This document shows, piece by piece, positions 35,142 through 46,800 of a stretch of 64,000 nt of DNA. Below the pieces are notes generated by a model that was not told the DNA's origin, ran no database searches, and saw nothing but the letters and a program-made list of their open reading frames with translations. The position numbers and the translations under genes are program-made. Positions within the stretch are counted from its first letter, which is position 1, and each line of letters starts with the position of its first letter. This DNA comes from Eutypa lata (taxonomy: Eukaryota; Ascomycota; Sordariomycetes; Xylariales; Diatrypaceae): NCBI GenBank assembly GCA_022661535.1, contig JAKULF010000006.1, forward strand, positions 186,001-250,000, written 5' to 3'.

Positions 35142-37670
35142 TTAATCGTCATCCGCCGTATTGGGGACGTCATATGGTAGAGCGGCGGCACCTTGGACTC
35201 CTAGAGTCCTCAACCGCTGCGAGAGCAGGCTCTCTGCCACGCCACCGGGGCTTCTGTTTTGCAGGCCCGAGAACACGTTACCCCCGTAGCCGACATCGCC
35301 TTTATTCAGCTTATCATACCTGTCGAACTGACCATCGAAGCCCCCTACACTGGACATATTACTTGAGTCTTGTGTCGTGGGGCGGCTAGCGTGAGACGAG
35401 CCTGATGATTGGAGCGCCGCCGGACCCGCGTTGAGGCTCTCCTGTGTGCCGCCCCTGGGTCGACTATGCGAGAACTGGAACGGCATTGGCTGTATGGGCA
35501 GATTATTGCCGGCGAAGTCGAACGAATGTGAATGGTGCGGTAAACTTGGCGGGTTAGGGAACCTATCTATTGTCTCAGGGGCTTGATGTAAGCCCCCGAA
35601 GTAGAACCCAGAACTTCGTCGTCTGAAAGCCTTCTCAGCAGCCAAGCTAGCACCCGGTCTACCCCCTGAAATTGGTGGGTGCATGACCCTGATCGGTTTA
35701 TAACTGGTAAACCGAGGCTCGGGGAGTGTAATCTCGTTACGTAACTTCTCCTTTCCATCCGGCACGCGGTTTGCAAAAACAACGCGGATGCTTTTGTAGA
35801 GGTAGAATCGCCCACGTGCTGGACAACATATATGTAAATGAGCTAGATACCTTAATATTGGCCGATCAGGTTGTTCATTGTCCTTCGTTTTAGGTAAATT
35901 CTCGATGATGGGGCCGGTCGAATAGCTACGTTGCCGGATGAAGGTCTTGGTGCCTGGCTCCATCCCGGCTAGGTCATACGGAACTAGGAACAGCTTAACA
36001 GCTGTTTTATTGGGGTTCTTGATGATGATTTGTATTTGCCCCTTTTCAGGGATACGGTAACTCCCACCGGGAGGAGCCCTCAGAGAATTAGATCTCCTTT
36101 TATGTCGTTGACTCTTGCGAGCCTCAAGATCAGACGTTTCGGCGACTTGTTCAATCCCATCCATCTCATCATCTCCGGCCTGTTTTCGTTCCGAGGCCCG
36201 GCTTTGTTTCTTGCGTTTTGATCTTGCCTCCTCTTCTAGATTTGGAAGACCGTTCTCGAGATCAATCTGACCAACGTATGGGCTTGGCCCGTCTTCCATC
36301 TTGAAAGGCCCATTTGACGAGCTGGGGTAGCTGTAGTACACGGCAGGAAAAGGAAGCGTCACGTGAGGGGGGCATCGTAGATTTGATTTGCACTTCCCCA
36401 AACCTAATACACCAATCTGAGCTAGGAACTCCAATGGTTTTGAAGGTGTGGTCGACATTCGCCCTCGCAGAATACTTTCTTCGTATGACCCTACCATAGA
36501 TGCATGTTGAATTGGAGAGACTTCAGAACTAAGAGACGGACGCCTTGGCGATAGATAGGCTGGAGTCTGGGGCGAGGATGTTGTCATAGAGAGATTAGGG
36601 GCAGAAGTGAGAGAACGACGAGGTTGGTGGGCCTGATAAGGGAACGTCCTCTCCTGGCGTATAGAAGGCGGTTGAGAGGGTACAGGGCTGGTTGGAAACC
36701 CAAAGGAGCCCGAGTGGGATGACATTAGTGTATGTCTACGTGAGTTTCTCAGGACGTTCGAGCCAATATCAATGCCATCCATCGGGGAAGCCAGTTCAAG
36801 ATCGTCATTGCTCTCCGACTGAACAAGTGGGCTTGTTGGGGGTTTGTAGACAAAACTCGAAGAGATAGAAGATGAGAGGGAAGAAAGAGATGATGTTGTT
36901 ACACTAGGTCTTACTGGAGGATCTCGTCTTTCGAAGTGGAAAGGGGTGAAATTCCTCGGAGGCGAAGTGGCGATCCATGCTTGGCCACTACCAGCCAAAT
37001 TATTTTGATGTACGACATGTCTATCTTCTTCGCCTGGACTGTCACCACGATTTAACTCGTCCTGGGTGAAATCCCCACTATGTAGAGCCGATCGAGGTCG
37101 CTCAATGCTTAACCCATGTTGTAGTCTAGTCTCGTCCTGCGATTCGGATTCCCGTTTCTCGGGTGTGATGTCGGGCGGTGGAAGAAGAGATGGTGGGTCG
37201 GCAGTGCGGTTCGCTGTCGGACTACGGGTGGGAGTAACGGGTGGCTGGTCCCATATCGAGTCGAACTGATCATAAGAGGTCAGTGCCCTATTGTCAGATG
37301 ATTCCATTTCTTCTCGCGAAGACTGGGCACGAACAAATCGGTTAGGGACCCAAGTCGGGCTCTCGCCTTTCTTCAAACGTTCTATGAATTCAGCACGGTC
37401 GGAGCAGGTTGTAATTCTCTCCTGTTCGGGCGTACTAGGTTTCGGGCTTTCTGGAATCGGTCCTTCACAGAATTCAGTCCTAAGGCTTTCCTCTGAGAAT
37501 TTCCTCAACAGAGAGGTCTCGTCCGGTAGAGGACGATTATGGCTCAGTTGCTCGGGCGGTGGCCCCATGGGTATCGCATTTCCGGTTCCATTTTCTATTG
37601 TAGAGCCAATACCAGTCCCAGGCTCGGACTCGGCCTCCCTCCGATCCAGATCCTGCTGGAAAATAGGCAT
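35142..37670 (-). CDS. Atos-domain protein (DUF4210 / chromosome-segregation-type)
   Basis: An 842-residue intronless ORF from the ATG at 37670 (MPIFQQDLDRREAE). An in-frame ATG at 37739 would add 23 residues, but a TTTTTCTAG acceptor-like sequence just before the chosen start makes that stretch look like a 5' UTR intron end. The first 430 residues are Ser/Pro-rich and probably disordered. The conserved C-terminal half starts near GKCKSNLRCPPHVTLPFPA and SPYVGQIDLENGLPNLEEEA. After a basic insert it continues with GGSYRIPEKGQIQIIIKNPN, KLFLVPYDLAGMEPGTKTFI and RGRFYLYKSIRVVFANRVPD. These blocks match the Atos family (animal FAM214/ATOSA-B), where conserved parts act in transcriptional regulation; fission yeast relatives are linked to meiotic chromosome segregation. 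The role in moulds is not established. Confidence 0.87.
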   Translation of the reverse strand: MPIFQQDLDRREAESEPGTGIGSTIENGTGNAIPMGPPPEQLSHNRPLPDETSLLRKFSEESLRTEFCEGPIPESPKPSTPEQERITTCSDRAEFIERLKKGESPTWVPNRFVRAQSSREEMESSDNRALTSYDQFDSIWDQPPVTPTRSPTANRTADPPSLLPPPDITPEKRESESQDETRLQHGLSIERPRSALHSGDFTQDELNRGDSPGEEDRHVVHQNNLAGSGQAWIATSPPRNFTPFHFERRDPPVRPSVTTSSLSSLSSSISSSFVYKPPTSPLVQSESNDDLELASPMDGIDIGSNVLRNSRRHTLMSSHSGSFGFPTSPVPSQPPSIRQERTFPYQAHQPRRSLTSAPNLSMTTSSPQTPAYLSPRRPSLSSEVSPIQHASMVGSYEESILRGRMSTTPSKPLEFLAQIGVLGLGKCKSNLRCPPHVTLPFPAVYYSYPSSSNGPFKMEDGPSPYVGQIDLENGLPNLEEEARSKRKKQSRASERKQAGDDEMDGIEQVAETSDLEARKSQRHKRRSNSLRAPPGGSYRIPEKGQIQIIIKNPNKTAVKLFLVPYDLAGMEPGTKTFIRQRSYSTGPIIENLPKTKDNEQPDRPILRYLAHLHICCPARGRFYLYKSIRVVFANRVPDGKEKLRNEITLPEPRFTSYKPIRVMHPPISGGRPGASLAAEKAFRRRSSGFYFGGLHQAPETIDRFPNPPSLPHHSHSFDFAGNNLPIQPMPFQFSHSRPRGGTQESLNAGPAALQSSGSSHASRPTTQDSSNMSSVGGFDGQFDRYDKLNKGDVGYGGNVFSGLQNRSPGGVAESLLSQRLRTLGVQGAAALPYDVPNTADDD

Positions 37671-38800
37671 TGTGTAAGTACAGATCACGAAAGTCTTTTC
37701 GTCACCTAGAAAAACAAAGTGGCTATAAGGGAGGTTCAATCATCTCGGAATAGTAGTCTACTTCATCGAAGGTAGGACAAGGCAAGGCAAGGCAGAGCAA
37801 GACAATATAAGGTAGTATGGAAAGGCGCTCGAGGCAAATATAAATATGCAGAGATTGGTAGACTGGTAGTTTGTAGTTGACCGGGCTCTTTTAGGAACTG
37901 CTCCGGGCTTCTAACTAATAACAGATTTTCTCAAAGCATGGGATGATACGAGATAAAAAGTGAAGAATGACGTTTAAGCAATGATTTCAAATATGTAATA
38001 GTTACTTTGTACAGCTAACTTATGAATAAGTAAGCCAAGGACGTCAGTTATTCAAATTAGTTAATACCAAGTTGGTTTTTCTTCTTCTTTGTTTCAAGTA
38101 TTCAGCCGCTTTTGAATGAGGAACTTGTAGTCAGGAAATCCTAGGTATGTCGATTTATTTACACGATACAAACCATGGGGGCGCAACTCAGATATGTATT
38201 AAGGAATATGTATTTGATCGTTTATGTATGATGTAGATAGAGAGAGGACCCGTTTGGACGGAGATGTGGATGTGGATGATGGGTCGATGGAGTCATCAAG
38301 ATGCTTGTAGGCTGGTAGGTACCATGTGGGCTGGTGGGGATGCTTGTACAGTTGGCGTCTTTACATACCTTGATAGTTTGGGAAAGCGCTTGTGACTTTA
38401 CACTATATCTGTATTGGGCTTAGAAATAATTTACTTTTTAGGAACAGTGAGGCGTACTGGATATGAGGTCAAATAGATTTAATGGCACGAGACCGTCCGA
38501 AACAAACCAAGTCCCACTGAGCTAAGGTGATAATGCAATGCAAGCATGTGGTGGCATTTGTGATTTACTGGTTATGGTTATACATACCAGCATACCTACG
38601 GTATCGGCAGTAAAACAGGGGTCATGGAGACATGCTTAGCGCCCCACTAACTATACTATGTACTTCCATTCCCCTGCCTACTTTTTCGTCTTATCGCTAT
38701 CATGAACGTGCAGTCCTAAAAAAAGTCAATTAATCTCTAGCCTTTCGATTCCAGGAGGAACAGAATAACAATCTAGAACACTAACTACATACAACACAAA
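37671..38800. promoter_or_regulatory. Divergent promoter region, Atos-domain gene / fyv7
   Basis: About 1.1 kb between outward-facing starts. A/T-rich, with a GATG-rich stretch at 38240-38290 and T-rich runs near 38080-38095. No ORF of interest. Function is inferred from position. Confidence 0.4.
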
Positions 38801-39594
38801 ATGGCTTCTAAAAGACCTCGCGACTCCGATGCCGAAGCGACTACCGGCCCAGCGGCTAAGAAGCATCGCAAGGGGTTCAGAGTAGGACCAGAGAATCTCC
38901 CGGACGGTTCTTGGAAGCGGAAAGGTATCTAACGACCTACTTATAGTCTTGCCTTACCTTACCTTTCTAGCAAATAACTTACCATCTTGCAGTTGACAAG
39001 ATAAAGAAAGACTTGATTCATAAAGCCAAAGTCAAGAAGGCATACAAGAAGGTCAAGGCCAGGGAGGAAGCGCAAGCCGACGTGGAAGCTGCTTCTAAGT
39101 CAAAACACAAATCTGCAGAGGAAGAGAACCATGCGGGGGATGACAACAAGCACGGGGTAGAGGAAGAACACAACGAAAACGATAACGGCGATGACGCCAA
39201 CCAACCACCATCTCCGCAGATTCATCCCGAGCGACAAGCCATGCTCGAAGATGACGAAAAAGAGGACACGGACACGAAAGCCACACCGCCCGGCACGAGA
39301 ACTCCAGCTGACGGCGACCGACCACCTCGCAGACGCAAACAGAAACAGCGCAAGCCGGGCTACTTCGACAAAGCAATAGAGGAAGGAGGGCGGAAGAAGG
39401 CAGAGGCCGAGGCGCGGGCGCAGGAGATCGAGAGGCGGAAGACCGAGAGGGAGCAGAAGCTCGCCCAGCGCCAGCGTTTCCAGCGCGCGCTTACGAAGGC
39501 GAGGACGCCGGGCCGCGATGGGAAGCGCAAGCTAGGGCGGGAGAGCGGACTGATGCTGGAGAAAGTGAAACGGATGGTCGGCGAAGGGAAATAA
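38801..39594 (+). CDS. fyv7: rRNA-processing protein Fyv7
   Basis: Two exons (38801-38924 and 38993-39594; GTATCT...TTGCAG) encode 241 residues. Fyv7 is a small basic nucleolar protein needed for 40S ribosomal subunit assembly and 18S rRNA maturation. The N-terminal signature [20 protein letters not shown], continuing across the intron into [20 protein letters not shown], matches the family. The middle is Asp/Glu/Asn-rich. The C-terminus has the conserved [20 protein letters not shown] block followed by an Arg/Glu coiled coil and [20 protein letters not shown]. The first coding exon is short, so ORF searching alone misses the true start. Confidence 0.9.
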
Positions 39595-40694
39595 AGCGCA
39601 AAAAACAGCCATAGTGAAAAAGAGAGATATCGGTAGGGTTGTTGAAATATATTCATCACGAAGAGTTGACGCATCAGCGCAATTCACCATACAGCGAACT
39701 GACTTTGCATTTAATTATCGGTTACAAGCACTACGCCCTATCCCAACCTTGATAATATTGCGGCTACCATTAATATCACATCCGGCCAGAAAAGAAGGGC
39801 ACTATTATACGCATTATGAGTAACAATTACGATAACGAACATGAGCAAAATGCGCAATCGGGGCAGAGTGGGTGAGGGAGGGTAAAAGCTCATATACCTA
39901 GGTACCTAGGGGTAGAAATACCCCTTCGCCAGAAGCCCCTATTTAAGGGATGGGACTACCTGTTATAGCTCTAGGTAGGTACCTAGCAGGGCAGGCAGGA
40001 TATCAATGATGGAGCTTACCCATAAAGCTGCCCGGTTAAAATGGTGATGTCAGTCTTGTGCTTCAGAGTACAAAACTTATGGCTCTCACAAATACTAATA
40101 CTTAAGTATATATGATGTAATACAAACTGCAATAGCTTATGTAGGTACATACCTACCTAGCTTACACCAAAAGATTCAGGACAGCACTGCCCACATAAAT
40201 TAGGTGAATTACACGGATGTTTTCACTGCCAATTAATTTTCAAGTAATCGAAATTCGCTTCTTCGGAACTACGCAAGGAAAGAAAAGACACAATCCGGCT
40301 GATCCGTCTACTGTTCAGCTGTTTTGCTCCTTTTACTTTTTTGTCTTGTACTAGTTGCTGCACCCCAAGCGGATCTCCGATTCAAGCAAGGATCCACCAT
40401 TCACAACCCGCGGGACCTGAGAGTATGATATATTAGCGACGTCATAGGTAGAGGGGAGCTTCATCACATTGGCACGCAAACTTTGGTTGCCCTATGTCAG
40501 GTATGCTATGTACTTAGGAGGTAGGCAGTAGGTACATAGCTTTAAAGCTTTAAGTAAGACATGTAGTAAACCAAGGTAGGTACCTAGGTATAAATAAGCT
40601 TCAATCCATTCCAGAAACCTAAACATCTTCCCCCTCTCATACATATCTACCCTACAAATAGTCAATTTCTGTATGGTAGGAATCCAATCGCAAC
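39595..40694. promoter_or_regulatory. Intergenic / promoter of the AEQDRYG-DUF1295 gene
   Basis: No coding region. It contains at least four TACCTAGGTA-family palindromic motifs (39896-39915, 39972-39988, 40142-40160, 40575-40591). The last directly precedes a TATA-like element at 40589-40596. Confidence 0.5.
40589..40596 (+). promoter_or_regulatory. Candidate TATA box (TATAAATA)
   Basis: TATAAATA lies 99 bp upstream of the start codon at 40695, followed by pyrimidine-rich sequence. It fits the usual fungal TATA-to-ATG distance; no experimental evidence is available here. Confidence 0.4.
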
Positions 40695-42559
40695 ATGGCA
40701 GAACAAGACCGCTACGGCTCCCACCTGGGAGCGAATCCAACACACGACAAATCCCACCTACCTAGTGTGCCGCAACCGCAGGGCTCCGGCGCGGAGCAAG
40801 ACCGCTTTGGCGGCTGGTTCGGGGGCGGGAAGGGCCCAGCGGCCGCCAAGGAAGCGGCAGACAAGCTCCCGCAGACGTCAGGGGCAGAGCAGGATCGCTA
40901 CGGCGGCTGGTTCGGCGGCAACAAGGCACCTCCCACACCACCATCCGCGAGCGCCATATCGGACAAGCTCCCGCAGACGTCGGGAGCCGAACAAGACCGC
41001 TACGGCGGGTGGCTCGGCGGCGACAAGGGCACCGCGGCCGCGAAGGAGGTCTCGGGGCGGATGCCGCAGACCTCGGGCGCCGAGCAGGACCGCTATAACG
41101 GGTGGTTCGGCGGGGATCGGGGGTCCGCTGTCGCGCACGACATCTCCGAACGGCTGCCCAAGGCGTCCGGCGCAGAGCAGGACCGCTACGAGGGCTGGTT
41201 CGGCGGCGACCGGGGCGCGGCGGCCGCGCATCGCCTCTCGGAGCGCCTGCCCCAGACGTCGGGGGCCGAGCAAGACCGGTACGGGCGGTGGTTCGGCGGC
41301 AAGGATGTGCCCGTGTCCGAGGTGGGCGATAGACTGCCCCGCGCATCGGGAGCCGAGCAGGACCGTTTCGGATCGCACTTCTCCTCGCCGTTTCACCACC
41401 ACCATCCCAGCAACCACCCCATCGCGATAAACAGCACAGCGATCGGGCTCCTCCAATCCGCCGTCCTCCCCTCCTTCGGCTTCCACGCCGGCCTCTCCGT
41501 CGTCGCCTACGGCGTCTCGCGCTACGCCGACCGCGTCGAGGGCAAGGACTGGCTGTGGCCATCGGCGCAGGTCGCGAACGCGTGGTGGAGCGCCGTGGGC
41601 TCGCGCGTCCTCTACGACGGCCTGACGCCATCGCAGGCCTTCTCGGCCCTCTCGTATCCGCAGAGGACGCTCCTCGCGGGCGTCTCGGCCTGGGGCCTGC
41701 GGCTGTTCTACCGCGTCGCGAGCCGGAGCCTGCGGCGCGGCGGGGACGACCCGCGGTACGTCGAGGAGAAGAAGAGCAGGGCCGCGAACGACGGGTATAC
41801 GAAGAACAAGTTCTGGAATGGAGCTTTCTTCGAGTCGTTCCTCCCCGAGGCTGTGGTGCAGACCCTCGTTACCCTGCCGTTCACCCTGCCGTTCCGCGCC
41901 ACGGCCGAGAGCGTCGCCGCGTCGCCCGTCCTCTCCGGAGACGTCGCGACCTTCGTGTATGGCGCTGCTGTTTTCTTGTTCGGTGCCGGGTTTGCGCTCG
42001 AGGTCCTCGCTGATGTCCAGCTTGAGGCGCACGGGCGCGCGAAGGACGCTGATTTGGACCTCAACCGGGAGGGCGTGTGGAGTATCGTCAGGCACCCGAA
42101 GTGAGTACTTACCCGCCCACCCATCATATACATAATCTTCCCTGGGTCCCCAATAGACACGGTACAATCAATACCTAGAGAAACAGCAGACAGGACAAAA
42201 CAGCTAACCTCCCATCCTTTCATAAAAGCTACCTCGGCGACGCCCTAGTGCACCTCTCCTTCCCAGCCCTCCTCCTCGGCGCGGGTCTCCTGCACCCCCT
42301 CGCCCTGATCGGCCCGGCCGCCAACTACGCGTTCCTGCGACTGGTGGGCGGCGACCGCCAGGCCGAGGCGAGCCAGGAGCGCCGGTACACGGCGGATAAC
42401 CCGATCAAGCTGCGCCAGCTCCAGGAGTACCGCCAAGAGAAGAACAGCTTCTGGCCTGCTCCCAAGGAGGCCGCGAACCGCTGGACCTGGATCGTCGTAG
42501 CGGCCGGTGCGGGTGGCGTACTCCTCGAGAGGGGGGTACGGTTCGCGCTGAGGGGTTAA
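40695..42559 (+). CDS. AEQDRYG-repeat / DUF1295 (steroid 5-alpha-reductase-like) membrane protein
   Basis: Two exons (40695-42100 and 42229-42559; GTGAGT...AAAG) encode 578 residues. Residues 2-231 carry eight copies of an (S/G)AEQDRYGGWFGG-type motif: one divergent copy at residue 2, then copies starting at 32, 63, 97, 128, 159, 190 and 219. They form roughly 31-residue units ending in DKLPQTS/ERLPQTS. From about residue 245 the protein is a multi-pass membrane protein (STAIGLLQSAVLPSFGFHAG, AVVQTLVTLPFTLPFRATAE, FVYGAAVFLFGAGFALEVLA, ALVHLSFPALLLGAGLLHPL). It includes RHPNYLGDAL formed across the splice junction, a DUF1295/steroid-reductase signature. Those families reduce enone lipids with NADPH, but the substrate here is unknown. 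The repeats are soluble, charged and Gly/Trp-rich and match no domain I know. Confidence 0.88.
40788..41388 (+). repeat. Tandem coding repeat (AEQDRYGGWFGG units)
   Basis: Seven tandem protein repeats occupy this stretch: six full units of 29-34 residues and a final partial copy. The motif is near-invariant while linkers vary (KGPAAAKEAADKLPQTS, DRGSAVAHDISERLPKAS). Nucleotide divergence between units is high enough that they are not a fresh expansion, yet the AEQDR core is strictly kept, suggesting selection on the protein. Confidence 0.92.
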
Positions 42560-43874
42560 TAGAAACGATTTGTTTGTTGGGAGGGGAAGGGGTAATTAAT
42601 ATGCCTGTATAGTAAGTAAGTGTCTGGATGGAAATTGCGATGCTGGCATGACGATCATTGGACGAACGAATGGACGGAATCATGGACTACTTATTCATTG
42701 GTTTGTTTCGGATGGGATTCAGGTTGCAGTCTTACACATGGGCGGTGTTATTTGACTCGTTGACCTTGAAATGAAGGTTCATGTCTGCAAAACAAAAACA
42801 AAAACAAAAACTTCAGTATGTATACTAAAATGTATAAGAGAATCGGCATCAGTATTGCTACCTCTTGGGCTAGGTTGGACTGCGCTGTGATATAAGGTTG
42901 CTAGTGACGAAACCTCAAAGGGTAAATAGGTATCGGTTAGCAAGAAGACTAACCTATCGACTGTGATGTACGATCTGATATAGGCATCTTGTACATTAAA
43001 ATCACGTTTCAATATAACATATCTCTGTGCTTACGGGTTGGTGGGGATAGGTATTTATCATGTCTATATCCTCATTAGCCTCAATATGGCCGACCGTATA
43101 TCACCATATGTGCAGGGTTAACCATGATAAACAACTTGCGTAACAGGCATCAAGAGGTAGAACTTAGCTAGATGCCACAATGCGATTGTTTTCGGCACGA
43201 GAGAGTACACAGACGTTTGGTTCATTAGCTACGTAGCCAGCTACCTACTCATTCCTAGTAGCAGTAGTGTAATATCCTTCATTCAGCAACAGTAGTACCC
43301 TCAATCGTTTCCTGCCATTCCTCACACGAATGTTGATGAAACAAGGGTTGGCACAATAATCTAATAGTCAAACATAACTTCCCTTCCCTGACCTCGTCTT
43401 CCCCCTATGCCACTCTGCTCATCTGTCGTGGGAAACGGGGGGAAACATCGAGAAGACAAATCTTTATGTAGCAAAATGCCGGGCATCAATCACCTAACTC
43501 CGGCTGTAAATGCCCTCTTCTGTTTCTCCGCCAGAGCGACGAAGAAAGACAAAGAAGAAGCGAAAAGAAGTAAAAATAACAACGCCATGCTGCCGAGGAT
43601 ATCATTAAAATTTCCTAACGTCATCAAGACAAGAATCAAGGCCCCTGAGGGCAAGTCGTGAATAGAAGAATACTGAATCAAATCCAATTGCTGTTTCCAG
43701 GATTGAACCATTTCATGGAAGACGACAGCCAATGTCGTTGGGCACATGTGCCAATATCAGCCTGTTCATCTTCTCAAGTCGTCTAATTCGATATTCGAGC
43801 TCCTCAATGGCGAAAAGTCTAAAGTATGTACGAACATTGAAAGGTGGTTCCGAAAATCGAGATGTTGACTGTGA
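42560..43874. other. Convergent intergenic region
   Basis: Lies between two converging genes. An ACAAAA hexamer repeat occurs at 42787-42810. The minus-strand ORF 43490-43747 has a hydrophobic stretch but no start context or homology I recognise. It lies where the LIM-RhoGAP 3' UTR is expected. Confidence 0.45.
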
Positions 43875-46800
43875 TTAATTGAAGATTTTGTGGCTGTTCT
43901 CGATGATGAATTGCACGACCAAATTCTTAGCGTGCATGTCAGTCATTTCACGCTCAATATTCATGTCTCTCATGATAGTTGGCGCAAAGACCACAGCCAG
44001 ATTCTTCGGAGTCATCTACGGAGGGTTAGTCAAGTTAAACGTCCAGTAAATGAGCCAATACTTACAAGGTTCTCACGCTCCCGACCAGCAACTCTGGAAA
44101 GATGGAACATCAAAAACTCAAGACAGTCTTTGTGCTGCTGGGGAAGCTCGTTGAAGGTGTTCTGTAGGTGGGAACACTTCTCATCGTCGGTACCAAGCTC
44201 TAGATGACAATTAATATCAATCAAACTAGTCTATGATTCAGGAAGTACTTACCGTTCGTCTCCAGAACATGGTCATATACATCGTACGTAAGCAGAGGAG
44301 TAGGCAGTTTTCTGAAATACTGTTTCAGCGCACTTGTGACGGCCGTAATATCGATATCTGGGTCTGAGATATCGAAATTCTCGTTCTTGTCGAACCCCTC
44401 CTGAATCGCCTTGGTCTGGGAGTTTCCGCCCGTCTTTCTGTAAATACCCTCCATGTCCATGCCTCGGAGCTCAACCTCCTCGATGCAGCGAGTAACAACG
44501 CATGGGATCTGGCGGTGCTCGTAGTCGGCTCGTTCCGCAAGTTCGGATCCGAATAGCACTGATGGTGCTTCTGCGATGGTAGGCGTTGACATACTAGATA
44601 GCGCCATTTTGTTAGGCATCGTGTTCGACTTCTTGAAACCGAAGAAGCCTTGGCGGGCGTTGTCTGCCGCATGGCGGTTTAGGCCATTGGGTAGTTGCAG
44701 TGCGGGAGACTCGACAGACGACATAGTCATATTGTAAGGAAGCCCGATGTTAATGCTCTCGCCGCCCATGCCCGGGTGGCGCTCACGGTCCGGTTGCTGG
44801 AAGGCAACAACTGTTCGGTTCACACCCTGCCCGATCTTCTGGGCCATGGCCTTGGAACCCTTCTTCCAATTAAACTTCTTGACCTGGCCTTTCCCTATCT
44901 TGACCACGGTAGGACCAGCTTCGATAATCTGCTCGTCATGCTCGGGAACAACCATTGTAGTGCCCGTGTTGATACTAGAATTGTCAAGGCTTACAGAATG
45001 GTTGGATAAGCCCTTGTGCTGTTGATAGATTCCGAGGCCGTTCATAGGGGAGCGTGCATCAGAGTGGTTCTTGAACCTCTCTTGGATCTGGTGAGTCAGA
45101 TCATTATTCAAGTCTGCCAGTTGTGCGTTCTTAGAAACTAGCTGCTCGAACTCAATTCGGGCACGATCCCGATCGGCAACGGCCCTGTTCTTCTCTTCAA
45201 GAACTTCATCTCTCTCGGTGTGCAGCTGCTCAAGAGCCGCAGTCATGGACAGCTTCAATTTCTCAAGCCGCTGAACGAAGTCCCGGATGGAAGATTCCTC
45301 AAGCTCACGGGGGTCGATTGGCTGCTTCGTTTCCTTAGCTTTCTCGACATACCCAGCCAATACTTCCAATTCACGAATCATGATCTCGGTCTGGGTATCG
45401 AGCACAGAAACAGTCTTCCGCTTCGCCTCCAGCTTTTCGTTGAGATTCTTAAGATCTTTCTCATCCGTGGCTCGACGCTCCAGCTCCGCAACTCTCTGCT
45501 CCGAGCTTCTAAGTCGCCGCTTGAGAAATGCAGGATCATCGTTCGGGTTGATTTGAATAGGGCTTCCAATTTCAAGGTTGAGGCCATTGACATGTTCATC
45601 AACGGTGGGGGTCTTAGGCCAATGGGGAGATGTGGTCGCGCGAGTGGTTTCACTAACACTACGAGTATGGCCAACACGAGGACCAATATTGCTCGAATCT
45701 GTACTATTAGTCCGGCCGTGACGCACCACATTCGATACACGTCGAAGAATTGAGGATGAGCCCTCATCAGTTCCTAGGATACGAGCCATATCCTCATCCA
45801 TGCTAAAATCCCCGCCAGCACTCCATCTAGGTAGCTTTGGCGAGATTCTAGACTCTGACTGATCACCTGCGGAGCTCATGGACTCTTTTCCAGCAGCATG
45901 CGTGGGTGGAGCGGGCGGCGCTCTGGGTGCCATATATGTGTCACTTGCCTTCGGTGCGGCCATGCTGGGACGAGGTGGCAGAGCCGGGCCTTGTTCATCT
46001 ACATTGTGAGGTCTTGATGATGCAGACATGGATCTTCCATTGACTAGAAGCAAAGGTTAGCGAAAAGTAACACGAGTGTTGCCTAGAATGTGTACGCACC
46101 AGTTCTAGAAGTAGTGTTTGCAACTTCCTTTCTAGGGATTGACTTGACATGATTACCAGATGATGCTCCAAATGAATGGTTGGAAGCCATGTCTTCTTCG
46201 TCTTTGAAGCGAGAATCCTGCGAGCTTCGTGGGGTACCAGTTACATCACCAGTTTGTAGATGTTGGGTGGGTTCTGAGGATACAGCTTGCCCGTCTTTGT
46301 CCTTGCGGCTGTTACTTCTTGAACCAATACTCTCCGGTGAATTGATGGGTTGGGAATTAGTGCGAGAGTTGGAAAGCTTCTTGCTCTTTGGTGCTTCCTG
46401 TAGTTTGAATTCATCACTTGCTCTAGATTTTCCGTTTACAACCTTCTGGGACCTGTCGTCACTGACTACAGGTGATGCATTCGAGGAGTTGCTCCTGTCT
46501 GTGCGTGATGACTTGGACAGTTTTCTGCCTAGATCTTTGGCAGGTGAGGATTCGTACTCGGATGAGGATGGTTGGCGTGATTTTTCCTGGAAAGCAATGT
46601 GTGGGGTAGAGGATTGCGAATCAGCCTTCCTTTCTGATGCGGCAGTAGGCTTCGAAAGACTGAAGTAGTCTTTATCTTTTGTTCGTCTGTTGTCTGCAAG
46701 GTTTTCGTTCGTTGACCTCGGTGTTGCCGTGGGTGCTGGGCTAGGATCTAAGGCAACAGGGATGAAAAAACTGTTATCATCAGTATTGTTGTTGCTGGTA

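Noticed and set aside
40762..42167. Long overlapping ORFs in other frames (289, 429 and 221 codons)
   Set aside because: They are shadows of the GC-rich repeat-containing gene on the plus strand; Arg/Pro/Ala-rich composition without domains.
43490..43747. Minus-strand ORF with a hydrophobic helix
   Set aside because: It lies where the LIM-RhoGAP 3' UTR is expected, has no recognised homology and overlaps a plus-strand ORF of similar length.
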